In this document: piece by piece, positions 19,056-27,804 of the stretch
Layout of the letters: every line of letters starts with the position of its first letter
Position numbering within the stretch: position 1 is the stretch's first letter
Origin: Hydractinia symbiolongicarpus
Lineage: Eukaryota > Cnidaria > Hydrozoa > Anthoathecata > Hydractiniidae
DNA length: 64,000 bases
Assembly (NCBI RefSeq): GCF_029227915.1
Contig: NC_079877.1
Coordinates: 21,229,851 to 21,293,850, forward strand
Reading direction: 5' to 3'
Translations under genes and position numbers: made by a program
The notes under the pieces: generated by a model
What the model was told of the DNA's origin: nothing
Databases searched by the model: none
Seen by the model: only the letters and a program-made list of their open reading frames with translations

Positions 19056-19724
19056 AGACAGCTGTATGTCACAGATATAGAGAAGCCTACGATTTTTGAC
19101 GATTACCTAGGGCAGGACACGAGAATTGCCCTGAAATCAATAAGTATCAGGCCCGTATGGCTGAACCTTTACAGCGACAATGATTTTGTTATTCGTAGGA
19201 CAGGGCCTGATTAGACAGAAACTAGAATTGAAATTATGAACGGTCTATACAGGATAGAGGATTTGGCAACCATCGTCAACAGTCAGGCAGGGGACAAGAT
19301 CAAATTGTTTGTATTAAAAAATGGACTCTGCAGACTTAGGGTTAGTGACGGGTATACTGTGGTAATCCATCGAAAACTGCAGGAGCTTATGGGGCTACCC
19401 TACGACCCAGCAAAAAAGTATTTTACCAAAGGCGACTATGACAGCTACTACAAAACTGACGTGTACCAAAGATTAAGACTCGTTTGCCCTCAGCTGGATG
19501 AAAACGATTGCCTACTGGATGGGAAGAAATCAAAAATTCTTGCTTTGCTTCCCACCAAAGAGTTAAACGCATGGGGAGACATGCTTACATGGAGTTTTGA
19601 CACTCCAATCTACCTTCCTTTGAAAGGCTCAACAGACAGACTGGAGTTCATGCTGACGAACGAGCATTATCATGAAAAAAATGTTTCGTTCGTCGGAATT
19701 ACGATGCATTTACTCATAGAATAA
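19053..19724 (+). pseudogene. Putative minor capsid (penton-like) protein with one nonsense codon
   Basis: The frame from the ATG at 19053 is interrupted by TAG at 19212-19214 and then stays open to 19724, about 223 codons in all. It is beta-rich: a strand block with RIALKSISIRPVWLN before the stop, then GLYRIEDLATIV, KLQELMGLPYDP and a final block GSTDRLEFMLTNEHYHEKN followed by VSFVGITMHLLIE. The pattern (ends with a strand pair carrying an order like I-L-T-D) fits single jelly-roll-like proteins seen next to capsid genes in cnidarian Polintons; this is remembered similarity. A shorter product from the ATG at 19236 is possible. Its stop codon TAA is fused to the next start (TAAATG). Confidence 0.45.
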
Positions 19725-20372
19725 ATGATGGCTGATACAATGAAGCTTTACCCAACTTTGCCGCCAAGTGCGACTGAGCATGAGCCTGAAGAAAGTCAGG
19801 TATACAGACTCAAGAAGATCGAGGAGGTGGAACAGTACTTGTGTGGTGAGATCAAAGAGCGTGACAAACTGGCCAAAAAGTTCAAGATGCATGGTACGTG
19901 GGTTAGATTCACTGATCATGGATTGCTAGCTGTAAGTATTATAACTTCAGGTGTTGGAATTGGTAGTATGCTGTCCGGAATAGGTGTACCACTAGCTGTG
20001 GCGATGGGTGGTATCACGATCGCTGTAGGACTAGGGCAGGCAGGTTTACGGAATGCGGGGAAGAGGCTAGACGTTAAGTCAAAGAAGCATGAGGGCATCA
20101 GACTCTTAGCAGAGACTAAGTTGAACTCCGTTGTCGACCTCATCTCAAAGGCTGTGGAGAACGGTGTGATTAGTGATTATGAGTTCAACCTAATCATCCA
20201 GGAGAAGCAACGCTACATGTTGCTGAAGGAGCAGGTCCGACAACGAACGAGAAAGATCGTAGATTCCATCAATGATCGGGAGCGACAGCAGCTTGTCGCA
20301 AAGGGGCGTGAGGAGGCCAAAGAGGAGCTTATGAAAAAACTTCAATCTGCGCAGTATGTCAGCGATACTTAG
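19725..20372 (+). CDS. Polinton membrane protein with Gly-rich hydrophobic core
   Basis: The protein is 215 aa and intact; its ATG directly abuts the previous stop in GAATAAATG. An acidic N-terminus and a coiled segment (YRLKKIEEVEQYL) lead to a 45-residue Gly-rich hydrophobic region (two helices around GVGIGSMLSGIGVPLAVAMGG). A basic helical C-terminus follows (KHEGIRLLAETKLNSVVDLISKA, then KEQVRQRTRKIVDS). The pattern of an amphipathic tail and a Gly-rich hairpin suggests membrane insertion. Similar proteins occur in other cnidarian Polintons as far as I recall. No enzyme motif is visible. Confidence 0.55.
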   Translation: MMADTMKLYPTLPPSATEHEPEESQVYRLKKIEEVEQYLCGEIKERDKLAKKFKMHGTWVRFTDHGLLAVSIITSGVGIGSMLSGIGVPLAVAMGGITIAVGLGQAGLRNAGKRLDVKSKKHEGIRLLAETKLNSVVDLISKAVENGVISDYEFNLIIQEKQRYMLLKEQVRQRTRKIVDSINDRERQQLVAKGREEAKEELMKKLQSAQYVSDT

Positions 20373-20392
20373 AGTCTCCACCTGCTTACAGA

Positions 20393-20420
20393 GTCTAATA
20401 TGTTAGTCAACATACTAGAC
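20393..20420. terminator. 12-bp stem-loop between convergent genes
   Basis: GTCTAATATGTT and AACATACTAGAC pair with one mismatch around a 4-base loop, between the stops of the plus-strand gene (20372) and the minus-strand gene (20415). Confidence 0.55.
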
Positions 20421-20687
20421 AATTTCGATCACTTCTCCCGTATCTTGATCTATGAGCAAGTCGCCATCATGTACGACACGTCGCTGTTTTTTAGCGAGAT
20501 CCCTCAAATATTGTTCAAGATTTTTCTCCCATGCAATTTTAGCACAAGGCTCGCAGTACGGTCCGTCCGTTTGTGTCGACGCATCCTTATACTTAACTTG
20601 GCGTATGGATTCGACAAGGTCTATTAGCTTCAACGTAGAGTACCCTTTGAGACCTAAGGCTTTAGCTTCTTGTCGCAGTTTGTCCAT
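20415..20687 (-). CDS. Small SAP-like protein
   Basis: The protein is 90 aa from the ATG at 20687, which follows ACATAAACAA, a weak form of the start motif. The first 30 residues (LRQEAKALGLKGYSTLKLIDLV) match the SAP pattern of two helices, which binds DNA in known proteins. A CEPC pair follows near residue 45, then a basic helix and a short acidic tail. A version six residues longer is possible from 20705. It could package or bind the element's DNA. Confidence in SAP is moderate because the domain is short. Confidence 0.55.
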   Translation of the reverse strand: MDKLRQEAKALGLKGYSTLKLIDLVESIRQVKYKDASTQTDGPYCEPCAKIAWEKNLEQYLRDLAKKQRRVVHDGDLLIDQDTGEVIEIV

Positions 20688-20768
20688 TTGTTTATGTGAA
20701 CACAACCACCTTTACTCCTTTACTGTTTCACCATCAAACATTTATTTTTGGGTCTAACCTGCTTTGCC

Positions 20769-20939
20769 TCATGGACAAAAAAAAGTCTCACAAGGGCAGT
20801 GGCCACCATTGTAAGTGACGTAGTCTTGGTAGCAATACCAACAAAGCACCTTCTCTCCCACGCGCAGACGTCTTTGACATCTACCACATTTATCGTAGGT
20901 ATCTAGAGTTCTTTGACAGTCATCGCAGATTTCTCGCAT
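20769..20939 (-). CDS. 56-aa Cys-rich miniprotein with three CxxC pairs
   Basis: The start at 20939 follows AAATAAAATAA, a clear start motif. There are nine cysteines in 56 residues, arranged CDDC (5-8), CGRC (18-21), CWYC (33-36), then CPC (48-50) and C55, a pattern that suggests one or two zinc-binding knuckles. It lies between the SAP-like gene and a two-helix membrane gene on the same strand, with short spacers. No family can be named. Its regular cysteine spacing and start motif argue that it is a real gene. Confidence 0.55.
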   Translation of the reverse strand: MREICDDCQRTLDTYDKCGRCQRRLRVGEKVLCWYCYQDYVTYNGGHCPCETFFCP

Positions 20940-20969
20940 TTATTTTATTTAGTTTTTGCGCACCATTTC

Positions 20970-21182
20970 TTATAGACCGTCAATTCTCTCTAATTTATCG
21001 TTGATATACCTCTCGCACTCTTCTTCTTTCATACTGTTCAGCACAAGTGCGGTAGAGGTTAGAGCTAGGGCAGCTATCACAAGCGCGGTAGAGGTGTGTG
21101 CTAGGACAGCTCCCACACCTACAAAAAACGTTACAAGTATAAAAACTGTGTACCTATCTTCCGCTGTCTTATTGCTTGACAT
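20970..21182 (-). CDS. Small two-helix membrane protein
   Basis: The protein is 70 aa, and the start at 21182 follows TATAATAA. Two hydrophobic helices (YTVFILVTFFVGVGAVL and ALVIAALALTSTALVL) are followed by an acidic tail (MKEEECERYINDKLERIDG). Two related short segments with TSTALV in the middle point to an internal duplication. The frame is intact. The function is unknown. Confidence 0.5.
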   Translation of the reverse strand: MSSNKTAEDRYTVFILVTFFVGVGAVLAHTSTALVIAALALTSTALVLNSMKEEECERYINDKLERIDGL

Positions 21183-21282
21183 TTATTATACATACATTCA
21201 GACGTCAACTAGCAACGGTCGCAATTTCCCTATTCAAACAGATTTTATCGGCAACAATTTTCAGTGTGCCCATGGTTTATTT

Positions 21283-21308
21283 TTTTGTGACTGTCTCCAG
21301 TCACAAAA
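21283..21308 (-). terminator. Perfect 10-bp stem-loop at the end of the OB-fold-like gene
   Basis: TTTTGTGACT and AGTCACAAAA flank a 6-base loop; the stop of the gene at 21301-21690 lies inside the arm. Confidence 0.55.
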
Positions 21309-21690
21309 GATCCTCACTACTTTTTTTGTCTTGGTTGGTATACCAAAGCCATTTTGGATGCTCGTCTAGTCCATCATACGCTTCCACAAGGTCGTAATCA
21401 TAGTAAAATTGACCAGGATTCTTCGTAGATTGTTTCTTTCCCAGTGATTTGATAAACATCTGACCTGTTCGACCTATCAAAGCCTCTCTCAGCACACTCG
21501 TTGCCCATGCTCGAAATCGTTCACCATCGCAATCGATCAATGTGATGACAGTTGCATCACCTTTTTTGGTCTTGATCTCTTCAACATACTCAATTTTGAA
21601 TATGATTCCAGTGGGAACATCACGCCACTTCATAATGCTCTCGTGTTCTGATTTCAAGGCATCAAATTGTTCTACAGATAGGAAAGGCAT
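21301..21690 (-). CDS. Putative OB-fold single-strand DNA-binding protein
   Basis: The protein is 129 aa and intact, with its start at 21690 preceded by TATAATAAAGAG, the same block as both terminal genes. An N-terminal helix leads to a compact beta-rich segment (VPTGIIFKIEYVEEIKTKKGDATVITLID, WATSVLREALIG, MFIKSLGKKQS) and a Tyr/Trp-rich acidic tail. The strand order and basic loop suggest an OB fold, so a replication role next to pPolB is plausible. This rests on pattern only. It sits between the ankyrin gene and a membrane gene on the same strand. Confidence 0.45.
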   Translation of the reverse strand: MPFLSVEQFDALKSEHESIMKWRDVPTGIIFKIEYVEEIKTKKGDATVITLIDCDGERFRAWATSVLREALIGRTGQMFIKSLGKKQSTKNPGQFYYDYDLVEAYDGLDEHPKWLWYTNQDKKSSEDLL

Positions 21691-21725
21691 CTCTTTATTA
21701 TAGATTTTTTAAACCTCAACCAGGA

Positions 21726-22714
21726 TTAAAATACTGGACTAGACTTCCATAATTTAGAGATCTTGCGCTTTTCTTCCTCATCTACACACCAATTCCAAAA
21801 TCGATCCGGATGCCACGCCACTGGCAGTACCTCATTCCATATTTTTGCATAAAAATTGCGCTTGTGATGATGTCGCAGCAATTTATCATGAATGACATCA
21901 AAACCATGCAGCAATGGAACAACGTTGGTGTGACCATTTTTAGCTGCAAGTTTCATGGCCCAATCAAAGTCCGTCGCACCCCACTCTTTGCACAGCTTAA
22001 CAATCTCGATGTGACCGTTGAGAGCTGCAATTTTTAGAGCCTAATTAAAGTGCGTCGCACCCCACTCTTTACACAGATTAACAATCTCAATGTGACCATT
22101 GAGAGCTGCAATTTCTAGAGCCGAATTAAAGTCTGTCGCACCCCACTCTTTACACAGCTTAACAATCTCGATGTGATCATTTTTAGCTGCAAGGCTCATA
22201 ACCCAATCAAGGTCTGTCGCACCCCACTCTTTACACAGCTTAACAATCTCGATGTGACCATTTTCAGCTGTAATTTTCATGGCCCAATCAAAGTTTGTCG
22301 CACCCCACTCTTTACACAGCTTAACAATCTCGATGTGACCATTGAGAGCTGCAAGTTTCATGGCCCCATTAAAATTCGTCGCACCCCCCTCTTTGCACAG
22401 CTTAACAATCTCGATGTGACCATTTTCAGCTGCAAGTTTCATGGCCCCATTAAAATTCGTTGCACCCCACTCTTTACACAGCTTAACAATCTCGATGTGA
22501 CCATTTTTAGCTGCATTATCTAGAGCCAAATCTACATTTTCAACGGTGGCTTTCAAGGCTTGACCGTAACCAGGCCTCTCCCTCGCCCTGTTACAATAAT
22601 GCCTAACAGTGTCTCGCACGCTCTGTATTGACCTGCAAGAGCATCGCGAGTTGCTGCCACTGGTGCAGATACAGCGCTGTATAATTTACTAATTGCATTC
22701 TTGAACCAACTCAT
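21726..22714 (-). pseudogene. Ankyrin-repeat protein with WHP-type C-terminal motif, broken
   Basis: The gene starts at the ATG at 22714, preceded by TATAATAAAGAGAA, with the leader MSWFKNAI shared with the left-end gene. A one-base shift near 22630 and a TAG at 22039-22041 break it; the same frame continues to 21726. About nine repeats of 33 residues carry NGHIEIVKLCKEWGAT, nearly identical even in DNA (99-bp period). The C-terminal 60 residues hold RNFYAKIWNEVLPVAW and HPDRFWNWCVDEEEKRK. Ankyrin proteins ending in a similar tryptophan-rich motif occur in large DNA viruses, as far as I recall, where they often act as host-protein adaptors. The target here is unknown. Confidence 0.8.
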
Positions 22715-22760
22715 TTCTCTTTATTATAGGTACATTCAGACTTCAACTAACAACGGTCGC

Positions 22761-22976
22761 AATTTGAGTAGGGAATTTCCCTACTCAAACAGATTTGTTG
22801 ATGTCAGCAGTTTTGTCGAGTGCCGTCATGATGTCACGTGACTTGTTTACTCATTTGAGGCATGATGAAATCTGTGACGTCACAGATTTTTTGGGGGGTC
22901 TAAAAGCAGCGTTTTTTAATAGGGTTTTGACCGTCGAAAACCTAAAACCTGGTTATACGGGTGTACTACTCTAGCT
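22761..22976 (-). repeat. Right terminal inverted repeat of the Polinton
   Basis: This is the inverted partner of 3676-3892 with the same palindromes. The next bases (22977-22981) are AATAG, matching 3671-3675. Confidence 0.93.
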
Positions 22977-22981
22977 AATAG

Positions 22982-25124
22982 AATCCAGTATTAGATCGAT
23001 TGAGATTTTATGAAACTAGTCGTTAGCCCGTAGAAAAATCCACGGGTTCGCCCGTCCTTTTTTATACCGCAATGCGTGCGTCTCTCGCACGGACGGACGG
23101 ACGGACGGACTCAAGCAATCAGAAAACGGCTATCGGCTAATTTGAATTATCGTGTATTTTACAGACCTAACACAAATACATAGTCTATACAAAGTCCTGA
23201 TAATAATGGTTAGCTGGCATGCTTTTTCTCTTAAAGCTTACCTCCCACTTTAAAAAAAGTATTCGAAAATCAACTCAAAATATTGTACTAATTACGAAAA
23301 AAAATTTCTTCTGTACTTATTTTGATTTGTTCGCAAGATATTCGTTGTTGAAGTTGTAAAATATTAGCTGGAGAAGAAGCTTCGTGCCAGTCGCCATCTT
23401 GTGTCCCGATTGTATATAAATTCCTTCGCGGGAGGGCTTGTGACGCCAACTCCCGGATGATAATTTTGCTGACTCTGCCGTTGGCCCAGGTTTTTATATA
23501 TACAAAGCGGTTTTATATATGACAAAGCGGTTGTTGTTTTTTCAATATTTGTAACGGGTACTGAAGATGAGTTTGTAACAGGTATATATACACTGAAGAT
23601 AAGTAAACACTTGTTTTTTACTTCCCTTTTTAAAACTGAGTTCCCGTGAAAAAGTTGTGGGCTTTCTTAGTTTTGAAGTTTCGGCCAGTAAAAAGTCTAC
23701 AAAACCTGACAGTGAATCAGACTCTAGCTGGGAAAGCTGATATGAGGATGAGAATGGAAGTTGAAGCAATAGCTTAGTAGTGAACCGTGACCTTTTTAGC
23801 TATTCCGATGCTCTCAGAACGGGATTGGCTCTTTCCGACTTGTGTAGAGACTTCAATGCCCACAGGAGACGGGTCTCGGCGCCGGAAAGTATATTTTAAA
23901 GTAAAAAAGAAGCTATTTAGGGCTATCAGAGCAAACCATTAAATTTTATTTTACTCTTTCGAAAAATGTCGCGCTGTGTCCCTAAGAGTTTGTGTTGGTT
24001 AGAGGAGTTAGACACGGAAAGCGTTTTTAATTTAGAAGATTTGCAGAAAACTTCATTTTATGACTAGACTACTGGCAGCGTTAATAATCACGACCATGCG
24101 GAAGTAAACATATAGAAAGAACGCTTATTATAATAGCAATTCAAGCAACCTCGATCCCAGGGCCTATAGCGTCCTTTGATATGAGAATGAAACGCGACAT
24201 GAAAAAAAAAATTAAAATAGATTAATAAAAGAAAGGAAAAAAGAAAAAAAAAGAAAGAAGAATCAACGAAGCGCGCAGAACAAAATAAAATCCCGTAAAT
24301 CCCCTGCCTAGTGTACCACAATATAATAGGAAAGTCTTAGACGCAACTTAGAAGAGCGAGCACCTATACCAGAATTTTCATATGACCTAATGCAAAGACA
24401 AGTAGACAGATATTTAGAATTGCCAAAGCCTTTTTTGCCAACGTTGATCAAAACATTCTAGTGATTAAAACTCGACTTTGAAAGGGTATCGACTCTGTAA
24501 ATGAGTACACACAGCTCGTTTTTTCTTGCCTGTTGGAAGACTGGCAAAGGAATGCTTTTCAGCGCTACTTCTATTATTCTTATTACAAAAGCCATAGCAC
24601 AAAAACAAATTTTATAATTATTAACAAAATTAATCTAGTTGCAATAATTTACTCTTCTTCTTTTTCTCTGAGTTATCGTTTTTACAGCAACATGTTCAGG
24701 GGGCCTTTTTTGCCATCCGGGAGATGACGTTAAACTGGGTTTAATCCGAAAAAAAAATTATCAAAAAATGGCGGGTTTTGAGAAGGAAGCATGCTGTAAA
24801 CACAAGAAAATGTGGCTTTATAGTAGCTTTATTATTTCAAATTTTACTTAATAAATGTTAAATTACAAATTCTCAACATAATATAAACAGAATAAGAACT
24901 TTTTTTGAAGTGGGAGGTAAGCTCTAATATTTGAAGTTGGAAAGCTTGTACCTTTTCTTTGAAGGCACACTATATTAATTTGAACGTTTATAATGCGCAA
25001 AAACGTGTTATATTTATCGCTTCATTAACAAGATTTAGTACCAATTATCAGCTTAAATTGGCATGTTGTGGTATCCTTTTCATGCAGCAGAAGAAAGGTG
25101 AGTTGCGAAGGTATTTTATTTTTT
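22982..25124. other. Repeat-rich spacer without a recognisable gene
   Basis: A (GGAC)n tract lies at ~23086-23110, next to a short block (23013-23085) that resembles, inverted, the sequence at ~25590-25672. The rest is AT-rich, with purine/pyrimidine tracts such as 24200-24270. No open frame shows a domain. Confidence 0.5.
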
Positions 25125-26265
25125 TGGTTTGATGTAGCTAGCTAACTAAACTACTTTTTGGTGCCTGAAGCCACCATAAAAAATTTTTTTTGCTGTCATC
25201 TTTCAATCGAATCATTAGCTAGCTAGCTACCTCTCTAGTCTAGCACACAGTCAGATAGATAGATGTGCATATTTTACATGGCTAGCCTCACAAATATTGA
25301 GCGATATACCCTGTCTATTATTTCCAGGAGGGGACATGGCTTTGAAGCTACGCAAAGTCAATTAGGGTCAGGGCTCTGCCAGACAACTCCCTGCAACATC
25401 CAACGGCCCACACAGTGCGCCATCTTCCCAATTTCCCTCACATGGCTTGGGTTAACCCAGGGCTATAGTAATATTCAATTGCCCATATTGAATCGCCACC
25501 AAGTCAGAAGAGGAAAACTCAATCCACAAGTATTAACAAAACTCTTATTTTTAAATTTTATTATGCTATCTATATTATAATACCCGTATGCATCTATTTG
25601 TCTCGCAAAATAGTACCGCAAGTAGCGAGACGCACGCTATGCGATATAAAGAGAACGGGCGAACTAGTTTTTAAATATATCCTAAAACTCCAGTTACTTT
25701 TTTTGTTGTTGCATCGTGGAATTAAATTTAAGTCGCCAATCCAAAACTAACATGGGAAAATACCCCTCTTTATTTGCTCATTTGTTGTTAAAAACTTTTG
25801 TACTGTTTCTACTAGCGTCTTTTTACTGATATATGTTCTAAATCTGAACTATTTTATCAAACAGTGTCTTCACCCTAGAAGTTTTACTTTGTGTACCTAC
25901 TTTCGCATGTTGTTAAATTCTTCAACACTCAAACCTCGCAATAAATATTTCAATGACCAAGTGGACTTTTGTTCAATAGTGGTGGTGACCGTTAATGTAA
26001 TTATTGTTTTTGGAAGATTAAGTTTAGACATAAAAATATTCAAAAAGAGAAAAAAATTTAGGGTTTCATCATTTTCTTTACACATCTAACCCTATGTTTT
26101 TGCATTATGTTTCATGAGCTTACAATAATGTGGCATAGCTAAGTTATGATATGTAAAAACTACTCTTGAATGACCCTTTAAGGATGTAAAACCACATAAT
26201 AGACCTTAACTAAATTTCCTGTTTTTTGTAACTTTTGTGTTTAGTATGGTAGATTACTATGCATG
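25125..26265 (+). repeat. Interspersed repeat, copy A
   Basis: It aligns in direct orientation with 35660-36765 (copy B), for example the shared stretch TTTGATGTAGCTAGCT near the start and GATATATGTTCTAAATC in the middle. Relative to B it carries extra insertions at 25255-25507 and around 25565-25670. Confidence 0.75.
25255..25507 (+). repeat. About 250-bp insertion with AGTCAG target duplication
   Basis: AGTCAG stands at 25249-25254 and 25502-25507, and the empty site is seen in copy B near 35777. Its 5' part (ATGGCTAGCCTCACAAATAT and the following 60 bases) recurs at ~46060 and more loosely at ~36905 and, inverted, near 62960. It is probably a SINE or small non-autonomous transposon. Confidence 0.65.
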
Positions 26266-26682
26266 TTAGTTTTTCAGTCTCAGGAAATCTTTTTGTGGTG
26301 CATTATTATTACTGTCAAATGCTGAATTTCTTGAATTTTTTTATATTGTGGCAGGGGTTCTTTTTTGGAACAAAATAAATAAATAACCTTGGGAAGAGTT
26401 CATTTATTATTTTTTGCAATAAAATAAGCATACTAGACTTATTAATAAATTTATAAGAAGAATGACCATCCATACTACTCAGTAAATAAACTAATGGACA
26501 AATTTTCCTCCCCTAAAGGAATTATGAAAACGAAAGAAAATTGTCAGAGGAACATTGGATTGTAAACCTTAAAATAAATTTTAAATAAAAACAAAATTTC
26601 TTAATTTGCAGAACATGTTTCATTGTAATACATCAATCATTTTCAACTGAATAAAATATACAATTTTTCATGGATGATATAT
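26266..26682. other. AT-rich spacer, nothing recognised
   Basis: No open frame or repeat that I can name lies between the end of repeat copy A and the first direct repeat of the tyrosine-recombinase element. Confidence 0.4.
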
Positions 26683-26845
26683 AGCGAGGTTTCCACTATC
26701 GCAGATTGCTGGAAACTAAGTTTCTTTTCAGATTCTGTACGGCAATGCTTTGCAGGTGTGACTGCTCATGCGCAGTGAGTTAGTATTTCAGGCGATTCTC
26801 GCAAGGGTTCTTCCTCGATCGTCAGTTGGCCTTGGCGTCGCAAAC
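26683..26845 (+). repeat. Split direct repeat A1
   Basis: It is ~163 bp and nearly identical to 29528-29688, with differences such as GTGAGTTAG against GTAAGTTAG. Confidence 0.85.
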
Positions 26846-26995
26846 ATGGCGGACGAAGAAATCCAAAAGATTGTCGTAGCAACACTTGCCAAGCATCAGG
26901 AATCTCTCTCTTAAAAAAGAGTTGTTATTTTGGCTGGTAAATTTAGAAAAATCAAACGGATTTAGAATCAGGGTTAACCCGATAACGACTTAAAG

Positions 26996-27804
26996 TAGTT
27001 TACAGTGACGCTAGTAGCGGCGGGTATGGCGGTTACATAGTAGAAAGGCTAGATAAAACAATAGCAAGGGGCGACTTCACTTCCTCGGAAAAACAAAAAA
27101 GTTCTACATACCGAGAATTGCTAGCTGTTAAACTTATTCTCGAGGCATTGGAAAGCAAACTTGCGAACGAAAACGTTCAATGGTTTTCGGACAATGTCAA
27201 CGTCGCTCGAATAATCGAAGTTGGTAGCACTAGGGAACATTTGCAACTTTTGGCTATTGATATCTTTGGAACTTGCCTTCGTTCCAATATAAAATTATTC
27301 GCCTTGTGGATCCCTCGCGAACAAAACTCTACAGCCGATTTTCTTTCCAAAATTAAGGATACAGATAATTGGAGCATAGACACAGAGTCATTTCTTTTCA
27401 TACAAAAAGAGTTCGGAGAATTTACAATAGATCGATTTGCCGACAACCTAAACAAAAAGTGCGATAGGTTCAATTAACAATATTTTTGTTCGGGCTCAGA
27501 AAACGTTAATGCATTTTCTTGCAATTGGTCAGGAGAATTTAATTGGTTTTGTCCACCTATTAGTATGGTTGGTGATACTTTAAAACACGCGAAATTGTGC
27601 AGAGCTGATGGCGTATTATTAGTCCCTTTGTGGACATCGTCTTATTTTTGGCCATTATTATCTTCCGACGAGGAATTCTTTGATTCGTTTGTAAAGTCGT
27701 TTATACTGCTGGACCCATTTTACATTAATAACACAGGTTATAAATCTGTTTTTAACGGTTTTGCTAATTTTTATGCAATAGCAATGTTATTTCGATTCCC
27801 ATAG
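26996..27804 (+). pseudogene. RNase H and downstream domain of the retroelement polyprotein, truncated
   Basis: The frame opens near 26996 with VYSDASSGGYGG (the first RNase H aspartate), runs through YRELLAVKLILEAL, WFSDNVNVARI and LWIPREQNSTADFLS, and ends at TAA 27475-27477 just after TIDRFADNLNKKCDRF. The same phase then reads on to 27804 with WFCPPISMVGD and VLLVPLWTSSYFWPLL, a block that follows RNase H in DIRS-like elements. The reverse transcriptase that should precede it is absent. It is broken by one in-frame stop and by the upstream deletion. Confidence 0.8.

Larger units (their letters stand above)
3676..22976. mobile_element. Polinton/Maverick (adintovirus-like) element, near-complete
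   Basis: The element is ~19.3 kb, bounded by inverted repeats that begin AGCTAGAGTAGTACACCCG and end in the complement. It is flanked on both sides by AATAG (3671-3675 and 22977-22981); AATAGA also reads on both sides if the terminal A is shared. Polintons are known for 6-bp target duplications. It carries the hallmark set: pPolB, rve integrase, FtsK/A32-type packaging ATPase and capsid-like proteins. Accessory genes are HNH, Fic, BRO, SAP-like and ankyrin. I could not find an adenain-like cysteine protease, which most Polintons have. GC content looks clearly higher than in the flanking DNA. Breaks in pPolB, integrase and other genes suggest a non-autonomous copy. Confidence 0.93.

Noticed and set aside
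22173-22523. Plus-strand open frame of repeated HGPIKVCRTPLF-like units
   Set aside because: It is the antisense shadow of the ankyrin repeats.
24088-24321. Phe-rich minus-strand frame
   Set aside because: It comes from a purine-rich low-complexity tract.
23013-25672. A 2.7-kb transposon with inverted ends AAACTAGT...
   Set aside because: Comparison with repeat copy B shows the right-hand block is a separate ~100-bp insertion, so the two inverted-related blocks are probably independent small repeats.
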